Shown here one piece after another: positions 1 to 11,068 of a DNA stretch of 64,000 nucleotides. Source of the stretch: Solea solea (lineage: Eukaryota > Chordata > Actinopteri > Pleuronectiformes > Soleidae); assembly GCF_958295425.1 (NCBI RefSeq), contig NC_081153.1, positions 9,379,395 to 9,443,394 of the forward strand. Reading direction: 5' to 3'. How positions within the stretch are numbered: the first letter of the stretch is position 1; each line of letters opens with the position of its first letter. Position numbers and translations under genes: made by a program. Below the pieces are notes generated by a model. It was given only the letters and a program-made list of their open reading frames with translations, had not been told where the DNA came from and did no database searches.

Positions 1-368
1 GACCTCATGAAGGTCTATAAAAAGGTGTGAGCTCCAAACGCGGAAAACAACAATATGAATCAGCAGCTGAATCGTGTACGAAAAGTAAATTAATAACAGA
101 TAAATACCTTCTTGTCAAATTAATTTGGATAAAAACAAATTAATACAAAAATAGTTATAAATACATTTATAAGATATTTCTAAAAACATTAAAGACTAGA
201 AGTTGTGATTTTTAATCAAAATAATTATTAAATTAAATAATAAAATTTTATAAATATACTGTATGTCTAGATAAATATATCTCACTATGTCGTCTTGACT
301 CTGAGTACAGTGATTTATAAAACTGTCATTCTGAAATCTTAAGTCTTGACGTTCACTGTCTCTCACAG

Positions 369-629
369 GAACTCACTCTCTGAAGTATTTCTTCACTGGA
401 TCATCTGAAGTCTCAAACTTCCCACAGTTTGTGGTTGTTGGTTTGGTTGATGATGTTCAGATACTTCACTATGACAGCAACACAATGAGAGCAGAACCCA
501 AACAGGACTGGATGAGTAAGATCACAGATCCACAGTATTGGGAGAGACACACTGGGCTCTATTTGGATACCCAGCAGCGCTTCAAAGCCACCATTGAAAT
601 TTTAAAGCCACGCTTCAACCAAACTGGAG
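369..629 (+). CDS. Copy A exon 2, alpha-1 domain
   Basis: The acceptor is CTCACAG before 369 and the donor GTTTGT follows 629; length is 261 bases, equal to exon 2 of B and C. It encodes [13 protein letters not shown] through KPRFNQTG. The tyrosine in LKYF and the tyrosine in DPQYW correspond to peptide-anchoring Tyr7 and Tyr59 of mammalian class I; an arginine (PRFNQT) stands near the Tyr84 position, as is usual in fish. A differs from B and C mainly at VVVG, ILHY and TGLYLDTQQ, which are groove-facing segments. Confidence 0.88.
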
Positions 630-1912
630 GTTTGTTTGTGTTTCACTTTTTACTGATAAAATGTGTATATGATGCATAAATCTACATTTGTTATCATTAA
701 TTTAATGAATAAAATGTGAATGTTAAAAGTTAAAAGATAAAAAGGTGTTCTTTTATTTTTCAGCATGTTTATAAAGCTTTTTCACATTTTACTCAACTGA
801 ATTTCTAAAAGAATCAACAGTTGAATGGATCATTAAAGCCCTGTCAGTTGTTGCTGTGTTGTCGATGACTTCAGCACAGAATCTTCAACTCTAAATGAAT
901 ATTACTTTTATCCATGAAATGAAAATGTTAACAATTATCATTACCTTATACTCGCCTTGCAGCGAGAAGACCCGGGTTCGAGCCCCGGTTGGAACAAGGG
1001 CCTTTCTGCATGGAGTTTGCATGTTCTCCCCGTGTGTGCGTGGGTTCTCTCCGGGTACTCCGGCTTCCTCCCACAGTCCAAAAACATGCAATGTGGGGAT
1101 AGGTAAATTGGACACTCCAAATTGACCATAGGAGTGAGTGTGAGAGTGAATGGTTGTTTGTCTCTATCTGTGTGTGGCCCTGCGATGGACTGGCGAACTG
1201 TCCAGGGTGTACCCCGCCTATCGCCCGATGTAGCTGAGATTGGCACAGCACCCCCCGCGACCCTCTGGCAGAGGATAAAGCGGTAGATGATGACTGACTG
1301 ACTGACTCTATTACTCTTCACACCTTCATGTTCTCTTCATCGTCTTTGTCCATGTAAATCATCCACTTTATCACCGTTTGCATTTCTAAATAGTTAATAT
1401 GGGGTTAAAGCAGAGGAGGTCAGTGATTGTGTGATGATGATGATGATGATCAGGGGTCAGGGGTCATCTGCAGAAATAACATTTGTAGAATAAGCTCCAG
1501 GTCAGTGTGTTCTAGTGATGATTCATCAAAACTCTGATCTGATACAGGTGAGGTTAAAGAGGGTCCACACACAAATATTCAGGTCTAAGTTTGAACTCGT
1601 TGTGGGCGACATGGACAAAAGATAATATCTCCACGATAACGATAATGAGTGGATATCCTTTAAAACTCTGAGATATAACTCATTAATTGTTGCTTACAGA
1701 TGATATCAAAGGGACACAGTGTTTAAGGAAAACAGTTTTATTCTTATATTATAACTGAACTGGAGTTGTCACGATACCACAATGAGTAACCACGATACTA
1801 TACCAGACAAAGTATCACGGTTCCAGGTATTATCGTGATACTGCAGCCTTTTTTAATTACTTATAATGTTGTTTGGTGCCTGATAAACATATAATATATA
1901 TATATATGTATG

Positions 1913-1958
<46 letters not shown>

Positions 1959-4900
1959 CATTTATATATTATATGTATGTATATATATATATTTATTTAT
2001 ATATTATACATATATATATTTATTTATATATTATATGTATATACACATATAATCATTCACTTTCCTTTGCACATTAATTTATCAAAGGAGAGGTCAGTGA
2101 GCACGAGCTCTGGTTTCTGTGACTGTCAGGGCTGGAACTGCTCTCTGTGTCACAGTGAAAAGGAGGAAGAAAGAACAGGACTTGGTTTGTCTGCAAATCA
2201 CAACAATCTCCTGTGACTAAGAAACAACCTGAAACTGGAGTTTCTCTAAATACAAGTGAACAATCTAAAAAATGTTTACACCACGCCATGTTGAGGTTTT
2301 CCAGTAGGAGACTCACAGATGTCACTTGCAATCAGGCTCCTATTGGACAATACCCGCTGTCAATCGCACTGGTGTACACTCATGTGTGCGATTCTTTATC
2401 GTCCATTTTCCTCTACGTGTGAAATCAATTTAGAAAAAATGGTCATTGTGTTGCTGAAACTAGTGACTGAGACATTAACTCCTCAGGAAAATGTTTACTG
2501 ACGTTATAAATCAAGTGAGAAGTAGAAGCTCATTTTCTTTTTGCAGCGAGCAGGACTGCCCTCTAGTGGTTATACAGTATATATTTACTTCACTGTTGGT
2601 GTCCTTTAGGAAACTTGAGGACGACCTCTGCTTTTTGTCTCCAGTCTGTGGTTCGCACCAGCCTTGTTTAGTCCAGTCTGTGGTTCGCACCAGCCTTGTT
2701 TAGTCCAGTCTGTGGTTCGCACCAGCCTTGTTTAGTCCAGTCTGTGGTTCGCACCAGCCTTGTTTAGTCCAGTCTGTGATTCACACCGGCCTTGTTTAGT
2801 CCAGTCTATGGTTCACAGTGAAGTGTTTATGTTGCTGCTGGTGCCATTTGTTTGGTTTGGTGTGAACACAGTCTGAGACCTTTGACCTTTAAAGCAAAGA
2901 ACCAGACTCTGGTTCTCTGAAAAGAGTCGATCTCTGGAGCACGTCATCACTGGTTTAACTCCATGTGAAGCAATCACGGCAGCGTCTTGTGTTGTTTATG
3001 TTCCACATTTAACAATGTGTTTAACCAAAAGCACAAATGAATAAAGTGATTATTGAACATGAACCAAACTGCTGACCAATGAAAGTGATTCTAACACCAG
3101 TTGTGAACCAACTGAGGCTGTGACAAATAATCTATTCATCAATAGAGTTGTGCCGATACCAGTATCGCAAATGCCTCTGATACTGCTGAAAATGTGGGCA
3201 TCGGTATCAGCGAGTACTGGAGTCCATGCACCGATCCGATACCACGTAATGTATTAGAGCTCCGTTAGCTCTGACACGGTTCTTCTTTGCCGCTCCTGAA
3301 ACAGTTGCGCTGTGCTGTTTTAGAGGTGTGAAGAAGAACTGATCACCCGACACCTGTAGACAAGGAGCTAACGTTAGCTCATCATGTCGGCGGTTTGGCA
3401 GTATTTACCAGTTAGCTCCGTTAGCGTTGTTAGCTACGCTAGCTCCGTTAGCGCGCCTACAGTCAAACTGGAGCGGCCCGTTTATTAAACGAAAAGAGCA
3501 GCACTACAGCTAACCAGCGTACCTGTGTCCTGCGTATGTATGCCTCTGTTTTTAAAGTTTAGCGTTACTTCAGAGACTCATTTTAACAATTTGGAGTCAT
3601 GTAAAAATGATGTCACGCGCGTCCTTTCCCGGTCAGTCGTCATGGAAACATGAAGCTCTGCCAGTGCTGCGGTGTTTGGACCAGAGTCAAAACAAACGTA
3701 CAAGCTGAAAAACGAAATAACATATCACTGGTAAAAATAAATGGTGTCCATTTGCTGTATTTGTTCATGTTTTACAGAGGGTTTAACCTGAGCCAAACCT
3801 TACCACCAATGATAATCATATCACAGTCATGCAGGCGTAGTATGATATATTATTTTATTTATTTATTATTTATAACACACTGGTATCGGTATCGGCCGAT
3901 ACCCACAGCACAAGTATCGGAATCGGTTATCGGGAGGGAAAAAATGGTATCGGAACATCTCTATTAATCAATGATGAATCAGTTACTAAATGAATCAACT
4001 GTTTCCATCAATATTCTTTTTTCTTAGTTTTAAAACACATTGTTCAGCTTCTTAAATGTGAATATGTTCTGGTTTCTTGTTACAAAGAAATGATTCAAAA
4101 AACGGATTTGTTTTATTCTCTGGACAAAAGAGGACATTTGAAAACATCATTTGGAGGTTGATCAATATTTGTTGACGTTGTACAGAACAAACAGCTGATC
4201 AGTGATTAATGGAGAGAAGAATGAATAATGAACATAATGGTTAGTTGCAGCCCTGGCACCAACGCAGCAGACTCTCAGGTGTGAACACAGACTAAAGTGA
4301 CGTGACGTCATCACACAGACTTATTCTGTGGAGTCGTCATGAAAGTGAAAACTGTGTGTTTGTGTTTGATGGAACTGACCTTACTTTCTAGCACATGTCT
4401 CTGCAGTGTTGCTCCTGCACATACACACTTTGAGATGACGCTGCTTCACAACAGTATCTTGTACTAACACAATTACAATAAGAAGGAAAACAGAATTCAA
4501 ACATTGAGTCGAGTGTGACGTCAAAGTCAACTCAGCTCACTGACTCGTCCCACACCAGCGTCACAGGAAAAACTGTCTCACAAAACTCAAGAGAAGTGAG
4601 ACAGTTGTTTAATGAAACTTAAGAAAAGGTGAATCAACAGTGACCAGTGAACATGACATGAGAGTCAAACCAGAGAAATTCTCTGGACAATTGTCACAGA
4701 ACATTTTCTGATACATTACAGTTGAAACAGTGATTTAATGACATGATGAAAATGTCTCATCATAAATAATAAGATTTTAAGGTATAAAGTAGAGCAACAC
4801 ATGATATTACATTTATTGTGCAATAATGAACCACATTGTGTAGAACAAATAATAAATAAATGACAGAATGAGACATTAGATTTGATCATAGTGTCAGAGC

Positions 4901-5178
4901 CTTTTTATTTAATGCTGATTAATATCAATGAATTATTGATCGTCCACAGTTTTGATGATTAAATCATCTCCATTTAATTATGTTTCAGTTTCACAAAAGT
5001 GAGAATTTTATTCTTTATTCTTCTTTTTATGTCATTTTAAAAGTAAACACATTTCACTGTTGGAGAAAAGAAAATGAGACGAGACGATGACGTTAAGATC
5101 TGTGTGTGTGTGTGTGAGTGTGTGTGCGTCACTCCATCAAACCTGTGTGTTGTTCTCTGTGGTAAAGAGATGATGTGA

Positions 5179-5210
<32 letters not shown>

Positions 5211-5232
5211 TCTCTCCCTCTCTCTCCCTCTC

Positions 5233-5270
<38 letters not shown>

Positions 5271-8200
5271 AGGTGTCCACGTTTTCCAGTTCATGTATGG
5301 CTGTGACTGGGATGATGAGACTGGAGAAGTTAACGGCGGTTATAATCAGTTTGGTTATGATGGAGAAGACTTCATAGCTTTGGACCTGAAGACAGAGACA
5401 TGGATCGCTCCATCATCACAGGCTTTCATCACCAAAAACCAATGGGAGGCTGATAAAGCTCAACTTGCTTATCAAAAATACTACTACACCCAGTATTGTC
5501 CTGAGTGGCTGAAGAAGTTTTTGGAGTATGGGAAGAGCACTCTGCAGAGAACAGGTAAAACCCCAGAACCTGAATAAACATAATCTTCATACGTGTCGTT
5601 TATTTCTGATGATGTCTTTTACCACCACTGTGATGACATGTCTCTCTCTGCCTCACTCTCTTTTTTCCCCCTCCATTTTGTCAGTGTCTCCAGGGTGGCC
5701 GCGGGTCCTTAAGAAGTCTTAAAAAGTCGTCAATCAATTTTCCTAAAATGTCTTTGTATATAATAATAATATGTGTGTCTCATGTCACAATCTGTTCTGT
5801 AGCCTATGTGCTGCGTTGTCTATGGTTAGGTCAGAGTGTTGCCAACTTGGCGACTTTCTCGGTCAATCTGGCGACTTTCCAAACCCTCCTGGTGACTTTT
5901 TTTGTCAAAAGCGACTAGCGACAAATCTAGCGACTTTTGCGGTCGACTGACGTGAAACACGTATCACTCTGCGTTCATTTTGAACAGACATCATTGTGTT
6001 TAGTTGGAAATATTACTGTATATTTATTTGTATTTCCATCGTCCGTTTTGGTCTTAAATTTGTTATGACCCTGGGTCATAATATATTTTAGTTTACCTGT
6101 TCTACGGTTAGTTCTGTTCTGCTGTTGTTCCTCCCTGCCTGGTGCTACTACACTTGGTGTTTCTGACTGCTGATTGGAGAAGGGAGATTGGGAGGAGTAT
6201 AAAATGGCCGCTGCTTGAGCTGTTCTTCCTCTTCTCTTGGCCCTCCTCCCAACAGCACCATGGCTTTGTTCTGTCTAGTTGGTATTTGTATTATTGTTGA
6301 AGCTTTTGGGTCCAGTAATCCAGGTAGCTGTAAGGGTGGGTAGCTCTTTTCTTTGCAGCTTTTTTTCTCCTGTTTATTTTATAGGGAGTCAGGTCAGAAA
6401 CCTGTGTTTTTTACTTTTGATAGGGAAGTTAGGTTGGGATATAGATTGTTTTGTTTGTTGTTTTGAGCCACGCTCACCCTGACGATATTTGGTACCATTG
6501 CCGTCTTGGAGTATTATAATAAATGATTGTTTGTGAGCTCCAGCTTTGTGGCCTTGGTCGTCCTTGGGAGTGGGGAAAGAGGGGAGCAACTTTTCGTGTT
6601 GGGCACAGTTCCCCTAGGCCGGTCATAACAAATTTCATTTAGAAGTGCTATTAAAAGGTCTTAAAAAGTATTAAATTTAACTTGTTTATACCTGTAGACA
6701 CCCTGGTCTCTCTTTCACACACACATTTATAATCACTCTTTTTTCTTCTCCTCGTGTTTTCCTTTTTTGTTTGTTTATGTCCACAACAGTTTCACTCTCT
6801 GTCTCTTTTAGCGTCCACAGTCTTTTCTAAGTCTCTGTCTCATATTTCACATTTCTTCATCTGTCTCTTAGAGCTCGACTAAATAATAAAGAACAAATGA
6901 GTTATTTGGTCCATAAAATATGTTTATCTGTGTTTCTGAAACCTGGAAATTATGATGATGTTCTCAAATGTCTTGTTTTGTCCATAAACCAAAATTATTC
7001 CCTTTTAGTTAGGGCCCGAGCCACGAATGGCGGGGGCCGGGACGGCGAGGAACCTCCTATTGTAATCCTTCAGATTATTATTATATCCGTGGCTTTCCGG
7101 TCGTTTTTGAGGGGCTTTACGTCCATGAAAACTCCTGAAACTTGGCATGGAGGTCAGGTCTGGTGAAAATGTGATATTGGCATAGGTCCCAAACCCGTGT
7201 GTTGCTCAAGGGCTCTATAGCGCCCCCAAGGTGAAAGGAGAGGCAAAATTGAGTTTCACCAAATTTCCTGAAACTTTGTGGAAAGATGTTATAGACCAAG
7301 ACGAACAAAACAGGAAGTCAGCCATTTTGAATTCTGGCCTCCATTTTGGTGATTTGCATCCTACGTAATTGAGCAAACGCTGCAACATCCATGTTCCAGT
7401 TTAAGATCAATAAATGAATTCAAAGTGTTCATCTATCATCAAAATAGAAACCATTTTAAAAGGTTTACAACATGAAGACAACAAATGATGTGAAATGAAG
7501 TCAATCAGTGAAAGAAAGAAAGAAACTTGTAACAACAAGTTGTTTCAGAGGATTTAAAAGAAGTATTTAAAGATAGTGAGTTAGTCAGTCTGATCTCATC
7601 AGAAAAAAGGTCCAGACTGAAAAGTCCAGTCCTCAGATGTGTGAAAACCTCAATTTACAGCCAGACTCAGAAACGAATGCAGGATCAATGACAGCAAACA
7701 GGAATGTGAGTTATAATAAAGTGTCAACGTTTGTTTTCCTTCTCCAGAGCTTCCCTCAGTGTCTCTCCTCCAGAAGTCTCCCTCCTCTCCAGTGACCTGC
7801 CACGCTACAGGTTTCTACCCAAACAAAGCCGTGTTGTCCTGGAGGAAAGACGGAGAGGATCATCATGAGGACGTGGACCACGGAGAGACTCTGCCCAACC
7901 ATGACGGAACCTTCCAGATGAGCACTGACCTGCGAGTGTCATCAATCCCACCTGAGGACTGGAGGAAGTATGACTGCGTGTTCCAGCTCTCTGGTGTGGA
8001 AGACGTTGTCAAAGTACTGGACAAAGACGCCGTCCAATCCAACAGAGGTAAAACTCCTAAACACTCCTTTAATTCACTGTAATAGTTCTGCAGGTCATGC
8101 TTGTTGCTTTTCATTGATTCATCAACACTTTCATTGTAGGTCTGTATTCAGTCCATGCTTGTGCTGCATCATGACATCATCATGTGACAAATCCATCAAA

Positions 8201-8924
8201 GAAAAGTTTTCTTTCACTACTTGTCTTCATGTTATGGTTTTATTTTATAAAACCTTTGATAAAGTTGATCTCCAGCTTAAATCATGGTCAAAAGTTCAGT
8301 TCTTCAGTGATCCACAGATAAACTGTACATTCTTTCTTTTGTCGTGATGAATAATTACACCATGTGACCACTAGAGACAGTTTTTTATTCATGTCACTAA
8401 TGACGAGTAGATTCACATGTGCATAAATCAATAAAGGTCAAATTGATCGGTCAGATAAGTTCACAGTTAAAATGACATTTGGACACAATATTAGGATTTG
8501 AATGTAGATATATTTGCTTATATACATATCTGGAGATAATGTAATTATGAGTCAAAATGATTTGATTTCCTCATAAATAACCACAAATAAATAATAATTA
8601 TCATCAAATAAAAAGGTTATTTATGCCAAATTTAATCCTATGTGCATTTAAAATATGATGTGAAGTGTAAACATATAAAACATGTACATATATATGTTAA
8701 TCAATGATACAGTAAAAGATTGAACTACATATATTGTGTGTGTGTGTGTGTGTGTGTCAGCTGCTTCATGTGCACAGGTTGTGACTGTTTGTTTTTTGTG
8801 TTTTTGCTGAACAGAGAAGCCCATGGACACGACCATCATCATCATCGTTGCAGTGGTTGTTCTTATCGTCATCATCTTCGCTGCCGCTGCTTTCCTCTTG
8901 TACAGAAGATTCAGTGGTGAGAGC

Positions 8925-8965
<41 letters not shown>

Positions 8966-9861
8966 ACACTGTTGTCACTTGTTTTATTTCACACTTTGAG
9001 TTGATGCTTTAAAGTCACAAAGGTGAGATTTCTTCACACATGGATCATATTTGTAAACCTGTATCATCAACATCAACAATCCAATGATACTAAACCACTT
9101 TTGCTCCATTTATTTCTTCAGACCAGGTTGATTTTTGTTTTTTCAAAGGTTCACTTCTGACAGAGACACTCACACAAACATTTAGGCCAAATATTTACAT
9201 GCATGCGTTTCATTTGCATAGAAACGTAGAAACTTCAAGTGACTTTTTTCAGTCAAACATGAAGGAAACAATTGAAAATGACATTTCTAATGTAATGTTT
9301 GTACATTGTGACTGATGAAATAGGAATGTTTTCACACTCAACAGATTTCTGCTTTGATTCCAATTTAAATAGACGTCAGTGTCACCATGACATCATCACT
9401 ACAGCGTGATGATGTCATGGAGCAGGTTTAGAAAAAGAAATGATTTTTAATGTGGAAACTGAAGCTGGAAGTGATTTCTGTTTCACTTTGTGTGAGTTGA
9501 AGAGAAACAAATCACTGGTGACAAAATGATGTTTGGAATGATTTTCATTTTCTTTCCTTTTTCAGCCAAATCCGCCCCATCTCGTAAGTAAAGATTTGTA
9601 TTTCCATGATTCATATTTATTTACAATTCTAACTTAGGTTGAAATGGACGTGGTATTGACACAGCTGTTATTCTACATGTTTACAGAACATGTCCAGGTT
9701 TATATGTGTTCATACAGACATATGAGAGCTTTGCTTTTCATGCAAAGACTTGAAAAAAGAAGGAAAGAAAAGAAAAGTGTGATCTTTGTTAACAATGTGT
9801 TTCTGACCCCACAGCTGCGAGCAGCACTGAGGTGCAGCAGCTGAACACTGAGAGAGAATAA
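369..9861 (+). CDS. MHC class I alpha chain, copy A (5' end outside window)
   Basis: Heavy chain that should bind beta-2-microglobulin and present peptides at the plasma membrane. Coding exons seen: 369-629 (alpha-1), 5273-5554 (alpha-2), 7748-8047 (alpha-3, Ig C1 type), 8815-8916 (transmembrane), 9566-9583 and 9815-9861 (cytoplasmic tail, stop TAA at 9859). Every junction is GT-AG and every intron is phase 1, as in MHC class I genes. The signal-peptide exon lies upstream of base 1; with a 52-base exon 1 like those of copies B and C the product would be about 353 residues. Alpha-1 ends in NQTG, matching the conserved glycosylation site. Alpha-2 has the cysteine pair (FMYGCDW and QYCPEW) and alpha-3 has [10 protein letters not shown] and KYDCVFQL. 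No stop or frameshift was seen. The U-lineage assignment is from recall of teleost sequences and was not tested by a search. Confidence 0.85.
954..1304 (+). mobile_element. 5'-truncated tRNA-derived SINE in copy A intron 2
   Basis: The same family as the fuller copy at 57378-57759. It keeps the B box (GGGTTCGAGCCCC) but lacks the A-box half, and has the body with TTCTCCCCGTGTGTGCGTGG and CCCTGCGATGGACTGGCG ending in a (GACT)n tail. The empty site is visible in copy B (ACCTTATACTCTATTACTC around 26370), with an ACTC overlap as the short target duplication. Confidence 0.82.
1440..1451. repeat. (GAT)n microsatellite
   Basis: A short GAT run in intron 2; longer in B (26505-26528) and in C (about 59447-59461). 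Confidence 0.7.
1888..2053. repeat. (TA)n / TATATG-rich microsatellite
   Basis: Runs of TA with TATGTA and TTTATA interruptions. Short ORFs here (poly Tyr-Ile) are repeat artefacts. The block 1732-2320 is absent from the homologous intron of copy C, so it is either an insertion in A or a deletion in C. Confidence 0.85.
2639..2816. repeat. 32-bp minisatellite, about 5.5 copies
   Basis: The unit begins TCCAGTCTGTGGTTCGCACC and ends AGCCTTGTTTAG. Copies start near 2639, 2671, 2703 and 2735, with two divergent copies at about 2767 and 2799. It lies in copy A intron 2 and is missing from copy C. Confidence 0.9.
3144..3962. mobile_element. hAT-like non-autonomous element with TIRs in intron 2
   Basis: The termini AGAGTTGTGCCGATACCA and (reverse complement of the right end) AGAGATGTTCCGATACCA form an imperfect inverted repeat, with more GATACC/GGTATC blocks internally. 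The copy C intron shows the uninterrupted site (TTCATCAATGATGAATCAG at about 59985). Flanks TCATCAAT and TAATCAAT resemble an 8-bp duplication but their placement is ambiguous by 2 bases. No transposase is left. Confidence 0.68.
3973..5100. other. Intron 2 sequence shared with copy C, no feature seen
   Basis: This closely matches copy C from about 59994 to 60838. I see no ORF or repeat structure in it. Confidence 0.6.
5178..5272. repeat. (TC)n tract forming the exon 3 polypyrimidine tract
   Basis: About 95 bases of TC/CCTC repeats running straight into the AG acceptor of exon 3. Copy B has about 42 bases of the same repeat at 26629-26670. The Arg-Glu repeat ORF on the opposite strand is an artefact. 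Confidence 0.9.
5273..5554 (+). CDS. Copy A exon 3, alpha-2 domain
   Basis: The acceptor follows a long (TC)n tract; the donor is GTAAAA after 5554. It encodes 94 residues beginning [20 protein letters not shown], with the disulfide cysteines in YGCDW and [16 protein letters not shown] aligns with the mammalian Thr143-Lys146-Trp147 block (Thr and Trp kept, Lys replaced by Gln). KKFLEYG has Phe at the Tyr171 position where copy B has Tyr. The exon is one codon longer than in B (NGGYNQ against NSYNK). Confidence 0.87.
5691..6705. mobile_element. TIR element in copy A intron 3, carrying a nested solo LTR
   Basis: The ends are CAGGGTGGCCGCGGGTCCTT and (reverse complement) CAGGGTGTCTACAGGTATAA. 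The direct repeat GTCTC flanks it at 5686-5690 and 6706-6710, and the empty site is present in copy B (CAGTGTCTCTCTTTC at about 27112). The CAGGG termini are hAT-like, but the visible duplication is 5 bp inside a TC-rich target, so the superfamily is uncertain. Confidence 0.65.
6061..6630 (+). mobile_element. Solo LTR nested in the TIR element
   Basis: 570 bases bounded by TGTTATGACC and GGTCATAACA, a perfect 10-bp inverted terminal repeat of TG...CA type. AATT/AATTT flanks give a 4-5 bp target duplication. Inside are a TATA-like GTATAAAA at about 6198 and AATAAA at about 6519 in the order expected for U3-R-U5. No internal retroelement sequence is left, so it is a recombinant solo LTR; the superfamily cannot be told. 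Confidence 0.68.
7011..7380. repeat. Teleost interspersed repeat in intron 3 of copy A
   Basis: Begins AGTTAGGGCCCGAGCCACGA, contains the AT(TATT)n block, GGCTTTCCGGTCGTTTTTGA and CTCTATAGCGCCCCCAAGG, and ends near ATTGAGCAAAC. It resembles a very common fish repeat known to me only by its sequence; class unassigned. Copy B has a longer version at 27420. A lost about 480 bases of adjoining sequence. Confidence 0.6.
7748..8047 (+). CDS. Copy A exon 4, alpha-3 immunoglobulin C1 domain
   Basis: The acceptor is TTCTCCAG before 7748 and the donor is GTAAAA after 8047; length is exactly 300 bases. It encodes [27 protein letters not shown] through [12 protein letters not shown] with the C1-set cysteines, and should contact beta-2-microglobulin. 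The protein differs from copy B at only two residues (LRVSS/LQVSS and LDKD/LEKD), much less than alpha-1 and alpha-2 differ. Confidence 0.9.
8735..8758. repeat. (TG)n in intron 4
   Basis: About 12 TG units followed directly by TCAG. In copy B the equivalent TG tract and CAG act as the likely acceptor of exon 5. Confidence 0.85.
8815..8916 (+). CDS. Copy A exon 5, connecting peptide and transmembrane segment
   Basis: The acceptor is TTTTTGCTGAACAG before 8815 and the donor GTGAGA follows 8916. It encodes EKPMDTT, then a hydrophobic run of about 24 residues ([22 protein letters not shown]), then YRRFS as the stop-transfer basic residues. A second AG after the upstream (TG)n tract (AG ending at 8760) would bring in a TGA before the membrane segment, so its use would give a soluble product. 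Confidence 0.85.
8927..8963. repeat. (CA)n in intron 5
   Basis: About 18 CA units just after the exon 5 donor; shorter and interrupted in copy B (29751-29770). Confidence 0.85.
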
Positions 9862-9886
9862 ATGACAAATACATCACCGTTCCTTT
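9566..9886 (+). CDS. Copy A exons 6 and 7, cytoplasmic tail and stop
   Basis: Exon 6 is the 18-base 9566-9583 (TTTTTCAG acceptor, GTAAGT donor), encoding AKSAPS across the phase-1 joins. Exon 7 is 9815-9886 and encodes [15 protein letters not shown], with TAA at 9859-9861. Exon 7 continues 25 bases past the stop to a GTAAGT donor, so the 3' UTR is spliced. Only ACT/GAG against TCT/GGG distinguishes the tail from that of copy B. Confidence 0.78.
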
Positions 9887-10854
9887 GTAAGTAAAACAAA
9901 ATCACTGAAGAAAAATAACTTGAAATGTTTCACCTCAGATTTATGAAACACTACAAGGAGTTTTCTGTCCATAAAGAAGATCAAATGAACGGCTTTCTTA
10001 AAGTGACATGAACATTTTTGTCACCATAAACATTTTGGTCATAATACCCAGCTCTAACTGTCTCACCAGTCTGAATCATCGCAGTTTTACGTCTCAATGA
10101 CAATGTGTATTTATGAAATCTGTCTTTTTTCAAATATTCATCATCATTTAATGTTGTTTTCTTTCTGTAGGTTCACGGAATCATTTCATCCACTGGAACA
10201 AGGAGTGATGTCACCAAAGGGAAATATTGATTCTCAGTCTCATCAGAAATGACTGATTAATCAGAAAACTACTGATTGATCATTTTAAATTATCAATGAC
10301 AAATCTTCATCATTGTCAACACTTATTTCACAGTAAATACAAAGGAATCTGGTGAAATGTTGGCATTAAATCTGTCAATCAAATCAGGAGTTTTTCTCAA
10401 GTCAAACACAATGTTGACAACAATGAAAGCATCACAACTCTGATTGCACACAAACGCATTCTTGAAATCTTTGTGTGATCGTCCAAAACAAATCCACACA
10501 TAGTACCACTTTCATATTCCTGGTGTTGGGTATCGTCATGGAAACCATGAGAAATAACACAACTCTAAATACACATTAACTATATAGACTTTCTTTTCAT
10601 TCTCTGGTTGTGTAAAATCACTGGGGACAACAGTGTAAGTCCATCAGCGTCGTTCAATCACACATTTACAACGTGGTATAGAGACTGTAGATTAGCTGCA
10701 GGTGTCATTGTGCTTTTATTTGTGGCACAATGTTTTGCCTCTTTACTCAACAAGATAGAAAATGATTGGACACATTTCCACCTGGTTTGTGTTGCATCTC
10801 TAAACTCACTGTTAGTTCCATTTGCAGAAAATCTCTTTCTTCACTATATACATG

Positions 10855-11020
10855 TGGCAGTGGGGCTTGGTTAGAGCGACGGCTGCTGGAGGAAAGGAAG
10901 GAGTGGCTCAGCCGGTGATCAGACAGCTGGACAGAATCAGGTAATTAGTCAGCTATATAAGCATGTTTGTAACCTGGTTCTGATCTCTTGCAGTAGGCTG
11001 GGTCCGCACGCAGACACGGA

Positions 11021-11068
<48 letters not shown>

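Noticed and set aside
2639..2816. Possible CRISPR-like array of 32-bp repeats
   Set aside because: Repeats are contiguous with no spacers, in a vertebrate intron; it is a minisatellite.
5037..5294. Arg-Glu repeat ORF on the minus strand
   Set aside because: Translation of the (TC)n tract ahead of exon 3.
7863..8114. Minus-strand 83-residue ORF over exon 4 (and its twin at 28789)
   Set aside because: Shadow of the conserved alpha-3 exon.
10608..10874. 88-residue ORF conserved between copy A and B 3' flanks (also 42767)
   Set aside because: Conservation is explained by recent duplication of 3' UTR sequence; the frame ends differently in A because of the inserted element and no domain is recognisable.
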